IMG/VR virus record: IMGVR_UViG_3300042484_000361 | Span: 1 to 25,526 of that record | Reading direction: 5' to 3' (one strand) | DNA length: 25,526 nucleotides | From: a virus | Part shown: piece by piece, positions 14,017-20,851 of the stretch | Numbering within the stretch: position 1 is the stretch's first letter | How the letters are laid out: each line of letters opens with the position of its first letter | Program-made: the position numbers and the translations under genes | The notes under the pieces: model-generated | The model's input: the letters and a program-made list of their open reading frames with translations, nothing else | The model's database searches: none | Told to the model about the DNA's origin: nothing

Positions 14017-15345
14017 TTACGCTTTCTTATTCTTGTTATCTAGCATACCACGCTTGTTAGCAGTTGCCCAAGCAATGTTTTCTGCCTCGTCTTTACTCTT
14101 GCCTAATTTCTTTTCTGATTGTGCTACATGTTTAACCATGCGGTCTACTTTAGCGCCTTCCGCCACACCTTCTTTAGTTTGAAATTGCATCTTACCAAGA
14201 GTCCCTCTAGACAAATCTGATAGATCCATTGTATATGCATTACCATCCGGTGTGTCTAGTTTTCGTCCACGCATGAAGTCATATATCTCATTTTCTAAAT
14301 TATATATAAATTGAGCAGTTGGTTGATTTTTATTTTGTAAAAAATGACGTTTCATTATTTTACAAGCCATCATAGCGTCGGTGATAATAGCTTCTTTACC
14401 TGATTGCCTAAAATTTTGAAATGTAAGTGTGGGGCTCATTATAGCAACATCATGTAATCTTTTAAGAATCTTACCTTGTGGTCTTATTCCTTCATCTTCA
14501 CCTTCCGCCACACCTTGCTGATTATATATGTCAAGAATTTGTTTAACATAGAAATTATAATGTCCACGACGGCCATTATATTCTCTATCTCCTAATACAG
14601 CCTTTAGTGCTTTTACAGCATCACTTACTTCAGAACCACGCATTATTTTTAATGCATCAGTGACAAGCGAATCAACTCTTTGTGAACTTTCACCCATAGC
14701 ACCGTTACCGATAACGCCTGCTGGTGGAACGCTTTCCTGTTGCATCATCTTCTCATCGTAGTATTCTTTTACTGAGTTTAGATAATCATTTGCTTTGACA
14801 AGTTTCTCTTGTACCCAACCTTCTAAGCCTTCTTCTTCTGACCTATTTTTTAATAGTTCGTAAATTGCTTTAGCATTCTTCATTGTTGCTAGTACATCGC
14901 TACGAGCCATTTCAACTTCATGGTCAACACGGCTTTGACCGTGTGGTACAAATCCAGTTTTCATCTTGCGACCTTGACCTGGAACTAAAATGATATCATC
15001 TTCTTCCAAGTGTGCTTCGCTGACTGGCTGCGTTTTAGTATTGTCTTTTCTATTAGAAGTTAACTCTTTGCGAGCCTCTTGCTTACTCATCTTGTATTTC
15101 TTTTGAAATTCTTGGTCACTCAATCCATCAGGTCCACCTTTTAAGTCCATTGACAACTGCTTCATTGCACCTTCATTAATGCTATTAGCATATGGTTTGC
15201 TAGTCTTTTTACCTTTAAGTAGTGATCCTGCTTTCGTGTTTCCGTAGACGCTAGGATTGCGAGTTTGCATTTTGACAAAACCGTGCTCAGTGGGTGCGAT
15301 TGACCCTGATGTTGTTGTTTCGCTGATGATTTGTGTGATTTTCAT
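14017..15345 (-). CDS. Mosaic protein with candidate capsid-targeting N-terminus and VAEG linkers
   Basis: A 442-residue hydrophilic protein. The start MKITQIISE|T resembles the capsid-targeting peptide of T4 internal proteins, which gp21 removes after a Glu. Further candidate sites of the form (I/V)-x-E-(G/A) are I-N-E58|G, V-S-E110|A, V-A-E281|G and V-A-E396|G. Between them lie helical modules: residues 141-200 (H-E-V-E-M-A-R-S-D...E-G-L-E-G-W-V-Q...K-A-x-D-Y-L) are of a type I recall from T4-like marine phages, and the last module (398-442) contains A-E-N-I-A-W-A-T-A-N-K-R-G. No enzymatic motif is visible. An ATAAATA box lies upstream, so late expression and a virion role are likely. ATCCATT precedes the ATG with a weak CGGAA ribosome binding site. 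Confidence 0.65.
   Translation of the reverse strand: MKITQIISETTTSGSIAPTEHGFVKMQTRNPSVYGNTKAGSLLKGKKTSKPYANSINEGAMKQLSMDLKGGPDGLSDQEFQKKYKMSKQEARKELTSNRKDNTKTQPVSEAHLEEDDIILVPGQGRKMKTGFVPHGQSRVDHEVEMARSDVLATMKNAKAIYELLKNRSEEEGLEGWVQEKLVKANDYLNSVKEYYDEKMMQQESVPPAGVIGNGAMGESSQRVDSLVTDALKIMRGSEVSDAVKALKAVLGDREYNGRRGHYNFYVKQILDIYNQQGVAEGEDEGIRPQGKILKRLHDVAIMSPTLTFQNFRQSGKEAIITDAMMACKIMKRHFLQNKNQPTAQFIYNLENEIYDFMRGRKLDTPDGNAYTMDLSDLSRGTLGKMQFQTKEGVAEGAKVDRMVKHVAQSEKKLGKSKDEAENIAWATANKRGMLDNKNKKA
14157..14171 (-). repeat. VAEG-coding repeat copy in the 442-aa protein (E-G-V-A-E-G)
   Basis: AAGGTGTGGCGGAAG, identical to the majority sequence; encodes the site at E396|G397. Confidence 0.75.
14502..14516 (-). 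repeat. VAEG-coding repeat copy in the 442-aa protein (Q-G-V-A-E-G)
   Basis: AAGGTGTGGCGGAAG, identical to the majority sequence; preceded by CAGC as in the copy at 18529-18543. It encodes the site at E281|G282. Confidence 0.75.
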
Positions 15346-15366
15346 AATGGATTCCGTTTGATATAG

Positions 15367-15373
15367 TATTTAT
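15367..15373 (-). promoter_or_regulatory. Late-like promoter box ATAAATA before the 442-aa mosaic gene
   Basis: GATAAATACT lies 21 bases before the ATG at 15345, in a 75-base gap that also holds a 12-base AT-rich palindrome (TAGAATATTCTA) nearer the upstream gene. Position and sequence match T4 late promoters. Confidence 0.6.
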
Positions 15374-15420
15374 CAAAAACCATTTGTATATAGATTATAG
15401 AATATTCTAGTTAAATTCTA

Positions 15421-16041
15421 TTACCATTCAAAACGAACACGTCCAACAGCGCCTGTACCAACACCATAATTACTGCCGCCGCCCTGTCCTCCACCGGGCT
15501 GTATGCCGTTAAACGGAGAAATAGCACTGTTTGCTGTTGCGTTTGGAGAATTGCCAGCTAAACCGCCTTTGTAGCCACCGGCACCGCCATAAGAACCGCT
15601 TTGACCGCTTGTATTAACATCTCCGCCACTGGCTGTACCCCCAGAGCCGCCAAAACCATCTCCGCCACCGATGCCTCCACCAGCCGTTATAGTAGAGTAT
15701 GTGCTTGCGCCTCCTGGTGATCCGTCTTCGTAAATAAACATAAACACGGGTGCAGCAGCTCCGCCAGAGCCGACGGTGAAATTTAAAACGCTTCCGCCAG
15801 AAACAGTTAAAGTTTTACTTGCGTATCCTCCACCACCTCCACCGCCACCCCCTTCTGCGTACCCCAAAGCACCACCGCCACCACCACCACCCCATAGTTT
15901 TATAACCGCCGAAGTGACACCTGCTGGAACAGTCCAAGAGTTGGCCCCAGCAGTATCAAAGTTAACAGAATTTGCTATAGCCTCTGCGACTTCAAAAACT
16001 ACTCCACCTGCTATAGTTGCTCCTGATACTGTTATTGGCAT
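15421..16041 (-). CDS. Glycine-rich adhesin-like protein (tail fibre tip candidate)
   Basis: A 206-residue protein with a beta-strand N-terminus (to about residue 50, including S-W-T-V-P-A-G-V-T-S-A-V-I-K-L-W), then runs of Gly (G-G-G-G-G-G-G and G-G-G-G-G-G-G-G-G) and many G-G-x and G-x-G turns up to a short final strand (G-R-V-R-F-E-W). This is the pattern of glycine-rich domains in phage fibre-tip adhesins such as T2 gp38, where polyglycine sandwiches carry the receptor-binding loops. Such genes vary fast between related phages. GGGAG lies upstream, and the start forms a TAATG junction with the nucleotidyltransferase gene. GC content is clearly above that of the neighbours because of GGN codons. 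The receptor is unknown. Confidence 0.75.
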   Translation of the reverse strand: MPITVSGATIAGGVVFEVAEAIANSVNFDTAGANSWTVPAGVTSAVIKLWGGGGGGGALGYAEGGGGGGGGGYASKTLTVSGGSVLNFTVGSGGAAAPVFMFIYEDGSPGGASTYSTITAGGGIGGGDGFGGSGGTASGGDVNTSGQSGSYGGAGGYKGGLAGNSPNATANSAISPFNGIQPGGGQGGGSNYGVGTGAVGRVRFEW

Positions 16042-17012
16042 TAAAATCTCCCTGATGTATTTAATGTCGGAGGAATACCTGCACGACTTACTTTGCTATT
16101 AAATGCTTTTGCATTTTTCTTAATACTGTCTGGCTTAACATCTACAGTTAACGCTGTCTTAAAACGTGGGTCATTTTTCTGTGCATTGCTTGGGATATAA
16201 CCGCTAGCTTCACTTACACTAGTTGTTTGGTATTGGCTAAACTCATTTGCTAAATCATCTATTAAATTATCTTCAATTATCTTAGCAGGATCTTGATACA
16301 TAGTTTCAATAGTTAAATGTTCGCTATGTAACTTATCACGCAAATCATATAGTTTAGTAATATATCCCCGACTACGCAATGCTTTGAATGCTAGATTCTC
16401 AGGACCAAACTCGCCACCTTTATCTAATCCAGCTTGACGATATTGCTTAATCTTCTTTAATACTTTTTGAATCTTGGTTAAGTTCTTTGAATCTAATGCT
16501 CTTTCTACAATGTCAAGTAATTTTTCATACTTCAATCTTGTAGCTGATTGGTCAAAGTTAGCTCTGCGCTTTGTAGGAACTCGTAACCACTTATCATCTT
16601 TCAAACTATACTCACCTAATGTAACAGATGGTTGTGCGGCATCTTGTACATATAACTCTACCGGAACACCGTGAATAGTTATATCATGTGAATCATTATA
16701 TAATGACTTTTTGGCGTCAAAGAATTCACGGTAAATTTCATTGTTGGGTAAATCTGCGATATTGACTAAGAGGTGTAAATCTAAGTCACTGTGTTTTGTA
16801 TAACTGTATGCGGCATTAGACCCGGATATAGTAATATCTCTTACATCTAAGTCGTGAATTCCCATTTCTTCCAAGAAGTCTTTTGCTATTTCTTCTAGTT
16901 GATTTTTAACTTCAGGACGCAATTTAGTACCTGCCCACAATGCAGGATTTAGCTTGTCATGGAAAGTGACGGCGTCAGATATTTTGAAGGAATCAAGCTC
17001 TTGTAATTTCAT
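16041..17012 (-). CDS. Pol-beta-fold nucleotidyltransferase with C-terminal phage module
   Basis: This 323-residue protein has the nucleotidyltransferase core GSNAAYSYTKHSDLDLH at 64-80, where G-S starts the nucleotide pocket and D76/D78 bind metal; E119 in PVELYV is in the place of the third acidic residue. This fold is used by CCA-adding, MNT/HEPN-toxin and aminoglycoside nucleotidyltransferases; the sequence does not fix the substrate. After a helical region a V-S-E268|A junction leads to a 55-residue tail (ASGYIPSN...SRAGIPP) that I recall from other uncultured phage proteins and that looks like an exchangeable module. The gene starts right after an ATAAATA box. I infer a possible virion-packaged enzyme. 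Confidence 0.78.
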   Translation of the reverse strand: MKLQELDSFKISDAVTFHDKLNPALWAGTKLRPEVKNQLEEIAKDFLEEMGIHDLDVRDITISGSNAAYSYTKHSDLDLHLLVNIADLPNNEIYREFFDAKKSLYNDSHDITIHGVPVELYVQDAAQPSVTLGEYSLKDDKWLRVPTKRRANFDQSATRLKYEKLLDIVERALDSKNLTKIQKVLKKIKQYRQAGLDKGGEFGPENLAFKALRSRGYITKLYDLRDKLHSEHLTIETMYQDPAKIIEDNLIDDLANEFSQYQTTSVSEASGYIPSNAQKNDPRFKTALTVDVKPDSIKKNAKAFNSKVSRAGIPPTLNTSGRF

Positions 17013-17016
17013 TAAG

Positions 17017-17023
17017 TATTTAT
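17017..17023 (-). promoter_or_regulatory. Late-like promoter box ATAAATA abutting the nucleotidyltransferase start
   Basis: GATAAATACTTA is followed immediately by the ATG at 17012. If it works like a T4 late promoter, transcription begins within or right at the start codon. It also overlaps the region just past the stop of the 30-aa gene. Confidence 0.5.
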
Positions 17024-17029
17024 CAATAC

Positions 17030-17122
17030 TTACTTAGTAGGCTGATTGTTTTGTGGGATGTGCTCTTTAGCGGGCTCTCTGTGCGGTGGGTACTTTGGGG
17101 GTTTGTGTCTGAACCAAGACAT
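17030..17122 (-). CDS. Very small basic protein (30 aa), MSWFRHKP type
   Basis: A 30-codon frame between the terminator-promoter region and the nucleotidyltransferase gene. It has an ATG at 17120-17122 with GGAGA 8 bases upstream, and an ATAAATA box 19 bases before the ATG. The product is rich in Pro, His, Lys and Arg (MSWFRHKPPKYPPHREPAKE...), so it is likely disordered. I recall phage proteins that also start M-S-W-F-x-R-K-P. The competing longer frame at 17023-17361 lies across the terminator and the glycosyltransferase gene and is not convincing. Function unknown. Confidence 0.7.
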   Translation of the reverse strand: MSWFRHKPPKYPPHREPAKEHIPQNNQPTK

Positions 17123-17141
17123 AGTGTTGTCTCCTTTATTG

Positions 17142-17148
17142 TATTTAT
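17142..17148 (-). promoter_or_regulatory. Late-like promoter box ATAAATA for the 30-aa gene
   Basis: AATAAATACA lies between the terminator of the glycosyltransferase gene and the ATG at 17122, with GGAGA downstream. Terminator followed by promoter marks a transcription-unit boundary. Confidence 0.6.
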
Positions 17149-17157
17149 TATAGCCGT

Positions 17158-17178
17158 TAAAAAGCCCCTTTCGGGGCT
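17158..17178 (-). terminator. Rho-independent terminator after the glycosyltransferase gene
   Basis: On the minus strand AGCCCC-GAAA-GGGGCT forms a GC-rich 6-bp stem with a GAAA tetraloop, followed by TTTTAA. It starts 5 bases past the TAA of the glycosyltransferase gene. It is the only clear intrinsic terminator in the window. Confidence 0.9.
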
Positions 17179-17183
17179 AGTTT

Positions 17184-18092
17184 TTAAGTAATACTCAATG
17201 TAACATTTCCAGTAGCATCCGGTACAACTGGTTGCTGTGCTGACTTTTGTTTCTGTTCTTCGACATACATAGGTCCGATTGTGTTCATCAAGTGTTGTTG
17301 ATTTTCCATACAGAATACATATGATCCGGAGTGACGTAACAATACACGCTTGTCCATCCAAATCTTACCGCCCATGTCACGCCAGTTTTCACAGAATGTC
17401 CAGTCTTCACTGTAGTAACGATTCTGACGAACTGCTGTGTCAAAGTAGGTCTTCAAGTGTTGGTCAAACTTTGGATCTAATCCAATGTCGTTTTTATACT
17501 GCTTAACAGCAGGGTGTGATTTGAGTTTATCAAATACATGTTTCTTCATTAATAAGAAACCTGTACCTGCTTTAGATACTTCTTGTAATCCATCTGGTCC
17601 TTCTTCAGCACCTTCGAATCCGTTAACAACCCACTTGATCGGCATAGTCTTCATCGGGTATAGTCCACCGATAACATCTACGTCACGGTTTAGTAATACT
17701 AACAAGTGCCACGGCTCCCAACCAATGTCTGCATCAACAAAGAACAAGTGTGTTGCGTCTGGCATATCTAAGAACTTTGCAGTTAGTGTATTACGTGCCC
17801 GGCTAATGAGTGATTCATTAACCATTGTTTCTAATGTCCAATCAATACCAAGTTGACGGGCTGTGTTAGCCCACTTGATGAATGACATAAATGTTGATTC
17901 TGTCAACATACCGCCATAGCATGGCATAGCGATATGTACCTTAGTTGTACGTAGAAAATCTACGTTAACTTGTACTTGTCCTGCAGCCGGGGCTTCTGGT
18001 GGATTTGCTGCCGCTTGTGCGGCAATTTCTTGTACCTTTTCTACGGGTACAGTTTTTTCTTCAGTAGTTGCTTTGGTTTTTTTAGTTGCCAT
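17184..18092 (-). CDS. GT-A fold glycosyltransferase
   Basis: A 302-residue protein. After a disordered Ala/Pro/Lys-rich N-terminus (1-40) comes a GT-A Rossmann core: K-V-H-I-A-M-P-C-Y-G-G (51-61), a strand ending in F-F-V-D-A-D (117-122) that gives the D-x-D metal/sugar-nucleotide motif (D120, D122), G-G-L-Y-P-M near 141-146 and S-E-D-W-T-F-C-E-N-W near 219-228, where the acidic residues fit the catalytic base region. I recall similar phage proteins annotated as glycosyltransferases. The acceptor is unknown. AAGAGG lies 6 bases before the ATG inside an inverted repeat, and a terminator follows the stop, so this gene can be its own unit. Confidence 0.8.
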   Translation of the reverse strand: MATKKTKATTEEKTVPVEKVQEIAAQAAANPPEAPAAGQVQVNVDFLRTTKVHIAMPCYGGMLTESTFMSFIKWANTARQLGIDWTLETMVNESLISRARNTLTAKFLDMPDATHLFFVDADIGWEPWHLLVLLNRDVDVIGGLYPMKTMPIKWVVNGFEGAEEGPDGLQEVSKAGTGFLLMKKHVFDKLKSHPAVKQYKNDIGLDPKFDQHLKTYFDTAVRQNRYYSEDWTFCENWRDMGGKIWMDKRVLLRHSGSYVFCMENQQHLMNTIGPMYVEEQKQKSAQQPVVPDATGNVTLSIT

Positions 18093-18097
18093 TTGGT

Positions 18098-18135
18098 CCT
18101 CTTAAATGATGTAAATATTTACACTAGTTAAGAGG
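18098..18135 (-). promoter_or_regulatory. Nested inverted repeat with late-like box and glycosyltransferase ribosome binding site
   Basis: Arms CCTCTTAA (18128-18135) and TTAAGAGG (18098-18105) are perfectly complementary, and between them lies a 14-base palindrome TGTAAATATTTACA (18110-18123) containing a GTAAATA late-like box. AAGAGG of the 3' arm is the ribosome binding site of the gene starting at 18092. Read-through mRNA would hide it in the stem; mRNA started inside the palindrome would not. Confidence 0.6.
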
Positions 18136-18148
18136 GGTCGAAATATTT

Positions 18149-19453
18149 TTATTTTTCGTCTAAGTAATCTACGCTCTCTGTAGTAAGAGATGTAAGTTTT
18201 AATCCGCCCTTATGGGTAAACGGGCCGTTTTCTTGTTCGTAGGTTCCTGGATAGTTTGTGCCAAACCCACCACCTGCTCTACCGATTTCTTCTGCTACAC
18301 CTGTTCGTTTTAAATCACGGGTAAGCACATCTTGAGTAGTGCCGCCCATCTTGTTTGCAATAGTGATGCGAGAAGTATTACCAGTTTTAGACATAGCCTC
18401 TATTTTTGCTTTTTGTCCAAAGTAAGTTACAATGTCACCGACTTGTAATTGTTTAACTGTGTCTCCACCGATATTAACTGGCTTATCACCTGCAAAGTTA
18501 CCCTGATCTCCCCAAGGATCATCCGAGCCTTCCGCTACACCTTGCTGTGGTTGGGTTACAAATTTCTGAATTGCTTGTTTTACACCATCCGGAGCATTGG
18601 TCCATGGCTCAACAACACCAGTGCTGTCAAAACTACTACCCTGTGGTTTTAATGCAGGATTCACATACGATACATCAACCGCAGTAAACGGCACAGGGGA
18701 TTGATTAGGAGTGGGTCTATAACTTGCTTGAACTGTTTTACCGTTACTCAGTTTGTAGTAATTTAGGGTTGGTTCAAACAATTCGTTTACTTGGTCTTCC
18801 GCCACACTTTGTTGCTTACCCATCACTTGGTCAAACATCCCAACAACGTTCTGTGCAAGTTGGGGATTACTTTTTGTAGTAGGATATAAACTCATTATCA
18901 TTGCTAGTTTACGTTTTTCATTTAACTTAGGCCATGCATTGCGAATTTCACTAGCACTGGTAATACCAGGACCAAATTCAACTGTCTTTAAATAAGCCAT
19001 GTACGCATGTTTACTAACAGGCTCTAGAGGTTGACCTTCACTGGGGTACTCTAACAAATAATTACTAAGTGGTAGTCCCTTTTTAGGACCTTTTTTACCG
19101 ACTGGTGGTTTGCCATCCGGCCCTAGTTTCCATGGCTGGGGTGCTTCGTTTCTATCTTTATCACTACGAACATAAATTACGATTGCATCATCTGGATTAC
19201 CGATACGCTGTGCAAGTGCAGGATCTTGAATAGTGAATTGCCTTGAAACTTCAATAAAGTCTTTTGGAGGTACACCACTTAGTTGTGCTAATTTTTTCTT
19301 AAGTGAAAAGGGGAAAGGTCTGTCTGATTGTACATTTGTAGCACATACTAATACTTTAGCATCAGGAAATGCTTCTTTAGCTTGTTGGTACAAGCTTGCA
19401 TGACCTGCATGAAACGGGTGAAAACCACCTGACATTACTACAAATTTTTTCAT
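18149..19453 (-). CDS. HIGH-type nucleotidyltransferase with VAE-linked C-terminal modules
   Basis: A 434-residue protein. Residues 1-215 are a HIGH-superfamily nucleotidyltransferase: SGGFHPFHAGH at 8-18 binds ATP/CTP, and ITSASEIR at 164-171 is the I-S-S-T-x-I-R-type motif of NMN, pantetheine-phosphate and related adenylyltransferases. The substrate cannot be told. Then follow three modules joined by V-A-E219|D, V-A-E308|G and V-A-E388|E; the one at 335-385 (L-Q-V-G-D-I-V-T-Y-F-G-Q-K-A-K-I) looks like a small SH3-type barrel. The attached modules are like those of the 442- and 537-residue proteins. No clear ribosome binding site is seen; the start lies 2 bases past the previous stop, so translational coupling is likely. 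Confidence 0.78.
   Translation of the reverse strand: MKKFVVMSGGFHPFHAGHASLYQQAKEAFPDAKVLVCATNVQSDRPFPFSLKKKLAQLSGVPPKDFIEVSRQFTIQDPALAQRIGNPDDAIVIYVRSDKDRNEAPQPWKLGPDGKPPVGKKGPKKGLPLSNYLLEYPSEGQPLEPVSKHAYMAYLKTVEFGPGITSASEIRNAWPKLNEKRKLAMIMSLYPTTKSNPQLAQNVVGMFDQVMGKQQSVAEDQVNELFEPTLNYYKLSNGKTVQASYRPTPNQSPVPFTAVDVSYVNPALKPQGSSFDSTGVVEPWTNAPDGVKQAIQKFVTQPQQGVAEGSDDPWGDQGNFAGDKPVNIGGDTVKQLQVGDIVTYFGQKAKIEAMSKTGNTSRITIANKMGGTTQDVLTRDLKRTGVAEEIGRAGGGFGTNYPGTYEQENGPFTHKGGLKLTSLTTESVDYLDEK
18289..18303 (-). repeat. VAE-coding repeat copy in the 434-aa protein (T-G-V-A-E-E)
   Basis: CAGGTGTAGCAGAAG, the most diverged copy (three differences); encodes the site at E388|E389. Confidence 0.55.
18529..18543 (-). 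repeat. VAEG-coding repeat copy in the 434-aa protein (Q-G-V-A-E-G)
   Basis: AAGGTGTAGCGGAAG, one difference; flanked by CAGC upstream and GCTC downstream, as in other copies. It encodes the site at E308|G309. Confidence 0.75.
18796..18810 (-). repeat. VAE-coding repeat copy in the 434-aa protein (Q-S-V-A-E-D)
   Basis: AAAGTGTGGCGGAAG, one difference from the majority sequence AAGGTGTGGCGGAAG; encodes the site at E219|D220 just after the enzyme domain. Confidence 0.7.
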
Positions 19454-19455
19454 AA

Positions 19456-20088
19456 TTATACTTTAATATATCCGATTGGTAAACCAGATGCATCTGGTGC
19501 TACTGTATAAATGTGACCGTTTGGCTCACGTACTAAGTATCCACCAGGTTGAACTGTTTGTTCACCCCATGAAGTCTGAATAGTTTTTCCTGCTAAGCCA
19601 ACTTGATCTACTCCGATCATTTCAGTAGGAACTTTCTTAACAAAGAAAGGAACTTTACTTGCATCTAATCCTAATTTATCTAATACAACTAATGAAGGTA
19701 TCTTGCTTCTTGCTTTTGGATCAGTTGGTAAACCACCTTGAAAACGTGTATACTTTGTTGAGACTGCTTCTGGACTAGCAATGTAAATATCAGGTTTATT
19801 ATCTGCACTATTCCACTGGAACACTACATAACCCTTGTTCTTATAAGCATCTTCGTAACTTGTTTTATCTACTGCTCCTGCTAAGCCTGCAATTTCCTGT
19901 GCTTTAGCAGGGCCAAACATTTTTTCTAAACTTGGAAATGGTACTAATGCTACTGGTGTGTTTTTAATAAAACTCATTGTTTTAGCTTTAGCATATAACT
20001 GTGCTAAATCTTGTTGGCTGGCAGCAGTAGGCACTTCACCAGCTTCATTAATCATGTCAATATATTTTCTAAAAAGTTCCGAACTCAT
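19456..20088 (-). CDS. Hypothetical protein with candidate processed N-terminus (210 aa)
   Basis: The protein begins M-S-S-E-L-F-R-K-Y-I-D-M-I-N-E15|A16, an amphipathic peptide ending in I-N-E-A, like the capsid-targeting peptides removed by T4 gp21. The rest is mixed alpha/beta, with a C-terminal beta domain (about 150-210) containing T-S-W-G-E-Q-T-V-Q-P-G-G-Y-L-V-R-E-P and ending in G-L-P-I-G-Y-I-K-V. AAGGAA lies 9 bases before the ATG. It sits between the P-loop kinase and the HIGH nucleotidyltransferase with 1-2 base gaps. I do not recognise a family; a virion-internal role is inferred. Confidence 0.65.
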   Translation of the reverse strand: MSSELFRKYIDMINEAGEVPTAASQQDLAQLYAKAKTMSFIKNTPVALVPFPSLEKMFGPAKAQEIAGLAGAVDKTSYEDAYKNKGYVVFQWNSADNKPDIYIASPEAVSTKYTRFQGGLPTDPKARSKIPSLVVLDKLGLDASKVPFFVKKVPTEMIGVDQVGLAGKTIQTSWGEQTVQPGGYLVREPNGHIYTVAPDASGLPIGYIKV

Positions 20089-20089
20089 T

Positions 20090-20851
20090 TTATTTTCCTT
20101 GTGTATATGCAGGCGCTCGTTGTGCTGACGCTGCCTGTCTTTGTTGTTGCGTCAATCTCTTATCTAATTGTTGTCCCTGTGCTTGTCCGTGTGCTTTAAT
20201 CCATTCAATGGCTGCCGGCTTATTCGGTGGTGAGGACATAAATCTATCAACTACTTGTTTCTCTTGTGATAAATCTACTGCACCTTCATTGTTAATAATC
20301 AATAATCTTTTTCCGTATAACTGCTGTAATTTAGGGATGTTTTGTTGAATTTGTTCATAACTAGATTTGGCTAAATCTAGTGGTACATTTCTACCTTGAC
20401 CAAACTGAGCTGCCTGTTTAGCGGCTCTTGATTGTTGACGTTGTAAACTTGTTTCTAGGCTTACGTTAACAAGAATAACCATTGTATTGTATCCCAAGTT
20501 TTCTAACTCAGTTAATGGTTTAACTAATCCTTCAACGTTTCTTCCTGATCCGTCAATTAGTAATCCAAGTCTTTCGCTAACCCAATTACCTTTTTGTTTT
20601 TGTGTCAGTTCCCAGTTACGTTCTAATTGATCCGGTGTTAACATTCCACCGGCAACTTTTCCTTGCTTGATTAACAATTCATTAAAATTGTCTAAGTTCA
20701 AACTACGTAGTCCTGAGCCACCCACTAGTTGTTGAGCAATGGTACTTTTACCCGCACCCATTGGTCCTATCATAGCAACAGCCTTAAATATATGAGGGTC
20801 GTTAACACCTTCATCTACTATTGATTCAAATATTAATTCAGATATTTTCAT
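20090..20851 (-). CDS. P-loop kinase-like protein (zeta-toxin/AAA-like)
   Basis: A 253-residue protein with Walker A GPMGAGKST at 29-37, followed by a strand with D53 (LNLDNF) as in zeta-toxin/polynucleotide-kinase-type kinases, a Walker B-like strand (T-M-V-I-L-V-N-V near 118-125) and an R-x-x-S-R-A-A-K lid (about 133-140). Such kinases phosphorylate nucleotides, UDP-sugars or nucleic-acid ends; the substrate is not visible. The N-terminus M-K-I-S-E-L-I-F-E-S-I-V-D-E14|G resembles a capsid-targeting peptide. The C-terminal 35 residues are Gln/Ala-rich and probably disordered. It sits in the run of virion-like genes, so it may be packaged. No strong ribosome binding site is visible. Confidence 0.78.
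   Translation of the reverse strand: MKISELIFESIVDEGVNDPHIFKAVAMIGPMGAGKSTIAQQLVGGSGLRSLNLDNFNELLIKQGKVAGGMLTPDQLERNWELTQKQKGNWVSERLGLLIDGSGRNVEGLVKPLTELENLGYNTMVILVNVSLETSLQRQQSRAAKQAAQFGQGRNVPLDLAKSSYEQIQQNIPKLQQLYGKRLLIINNEGAVDLSQEKQVVDRFMSSPPNKPAAIEWIKAHGQAQGQQLDKRLTQQQRQAASAQRAPAYTQGK

Noticed and set aside
15776-16102. Plus-strand frame rich in Pro
   Set aside because: It is the antisense of the glycine-rich adhesin (GGN read backwards gives Pro); no ribosome binding site or context supports it.
17023-17361. Open frame of 112 codons on the minus strand overlapping the glycosyltransferase end
   Set aside because: It runs over the glycosyltransferase 3' end and the terminator, has odd composition, and a better 30-aa gene with promoter and ribosome binding site lies within.
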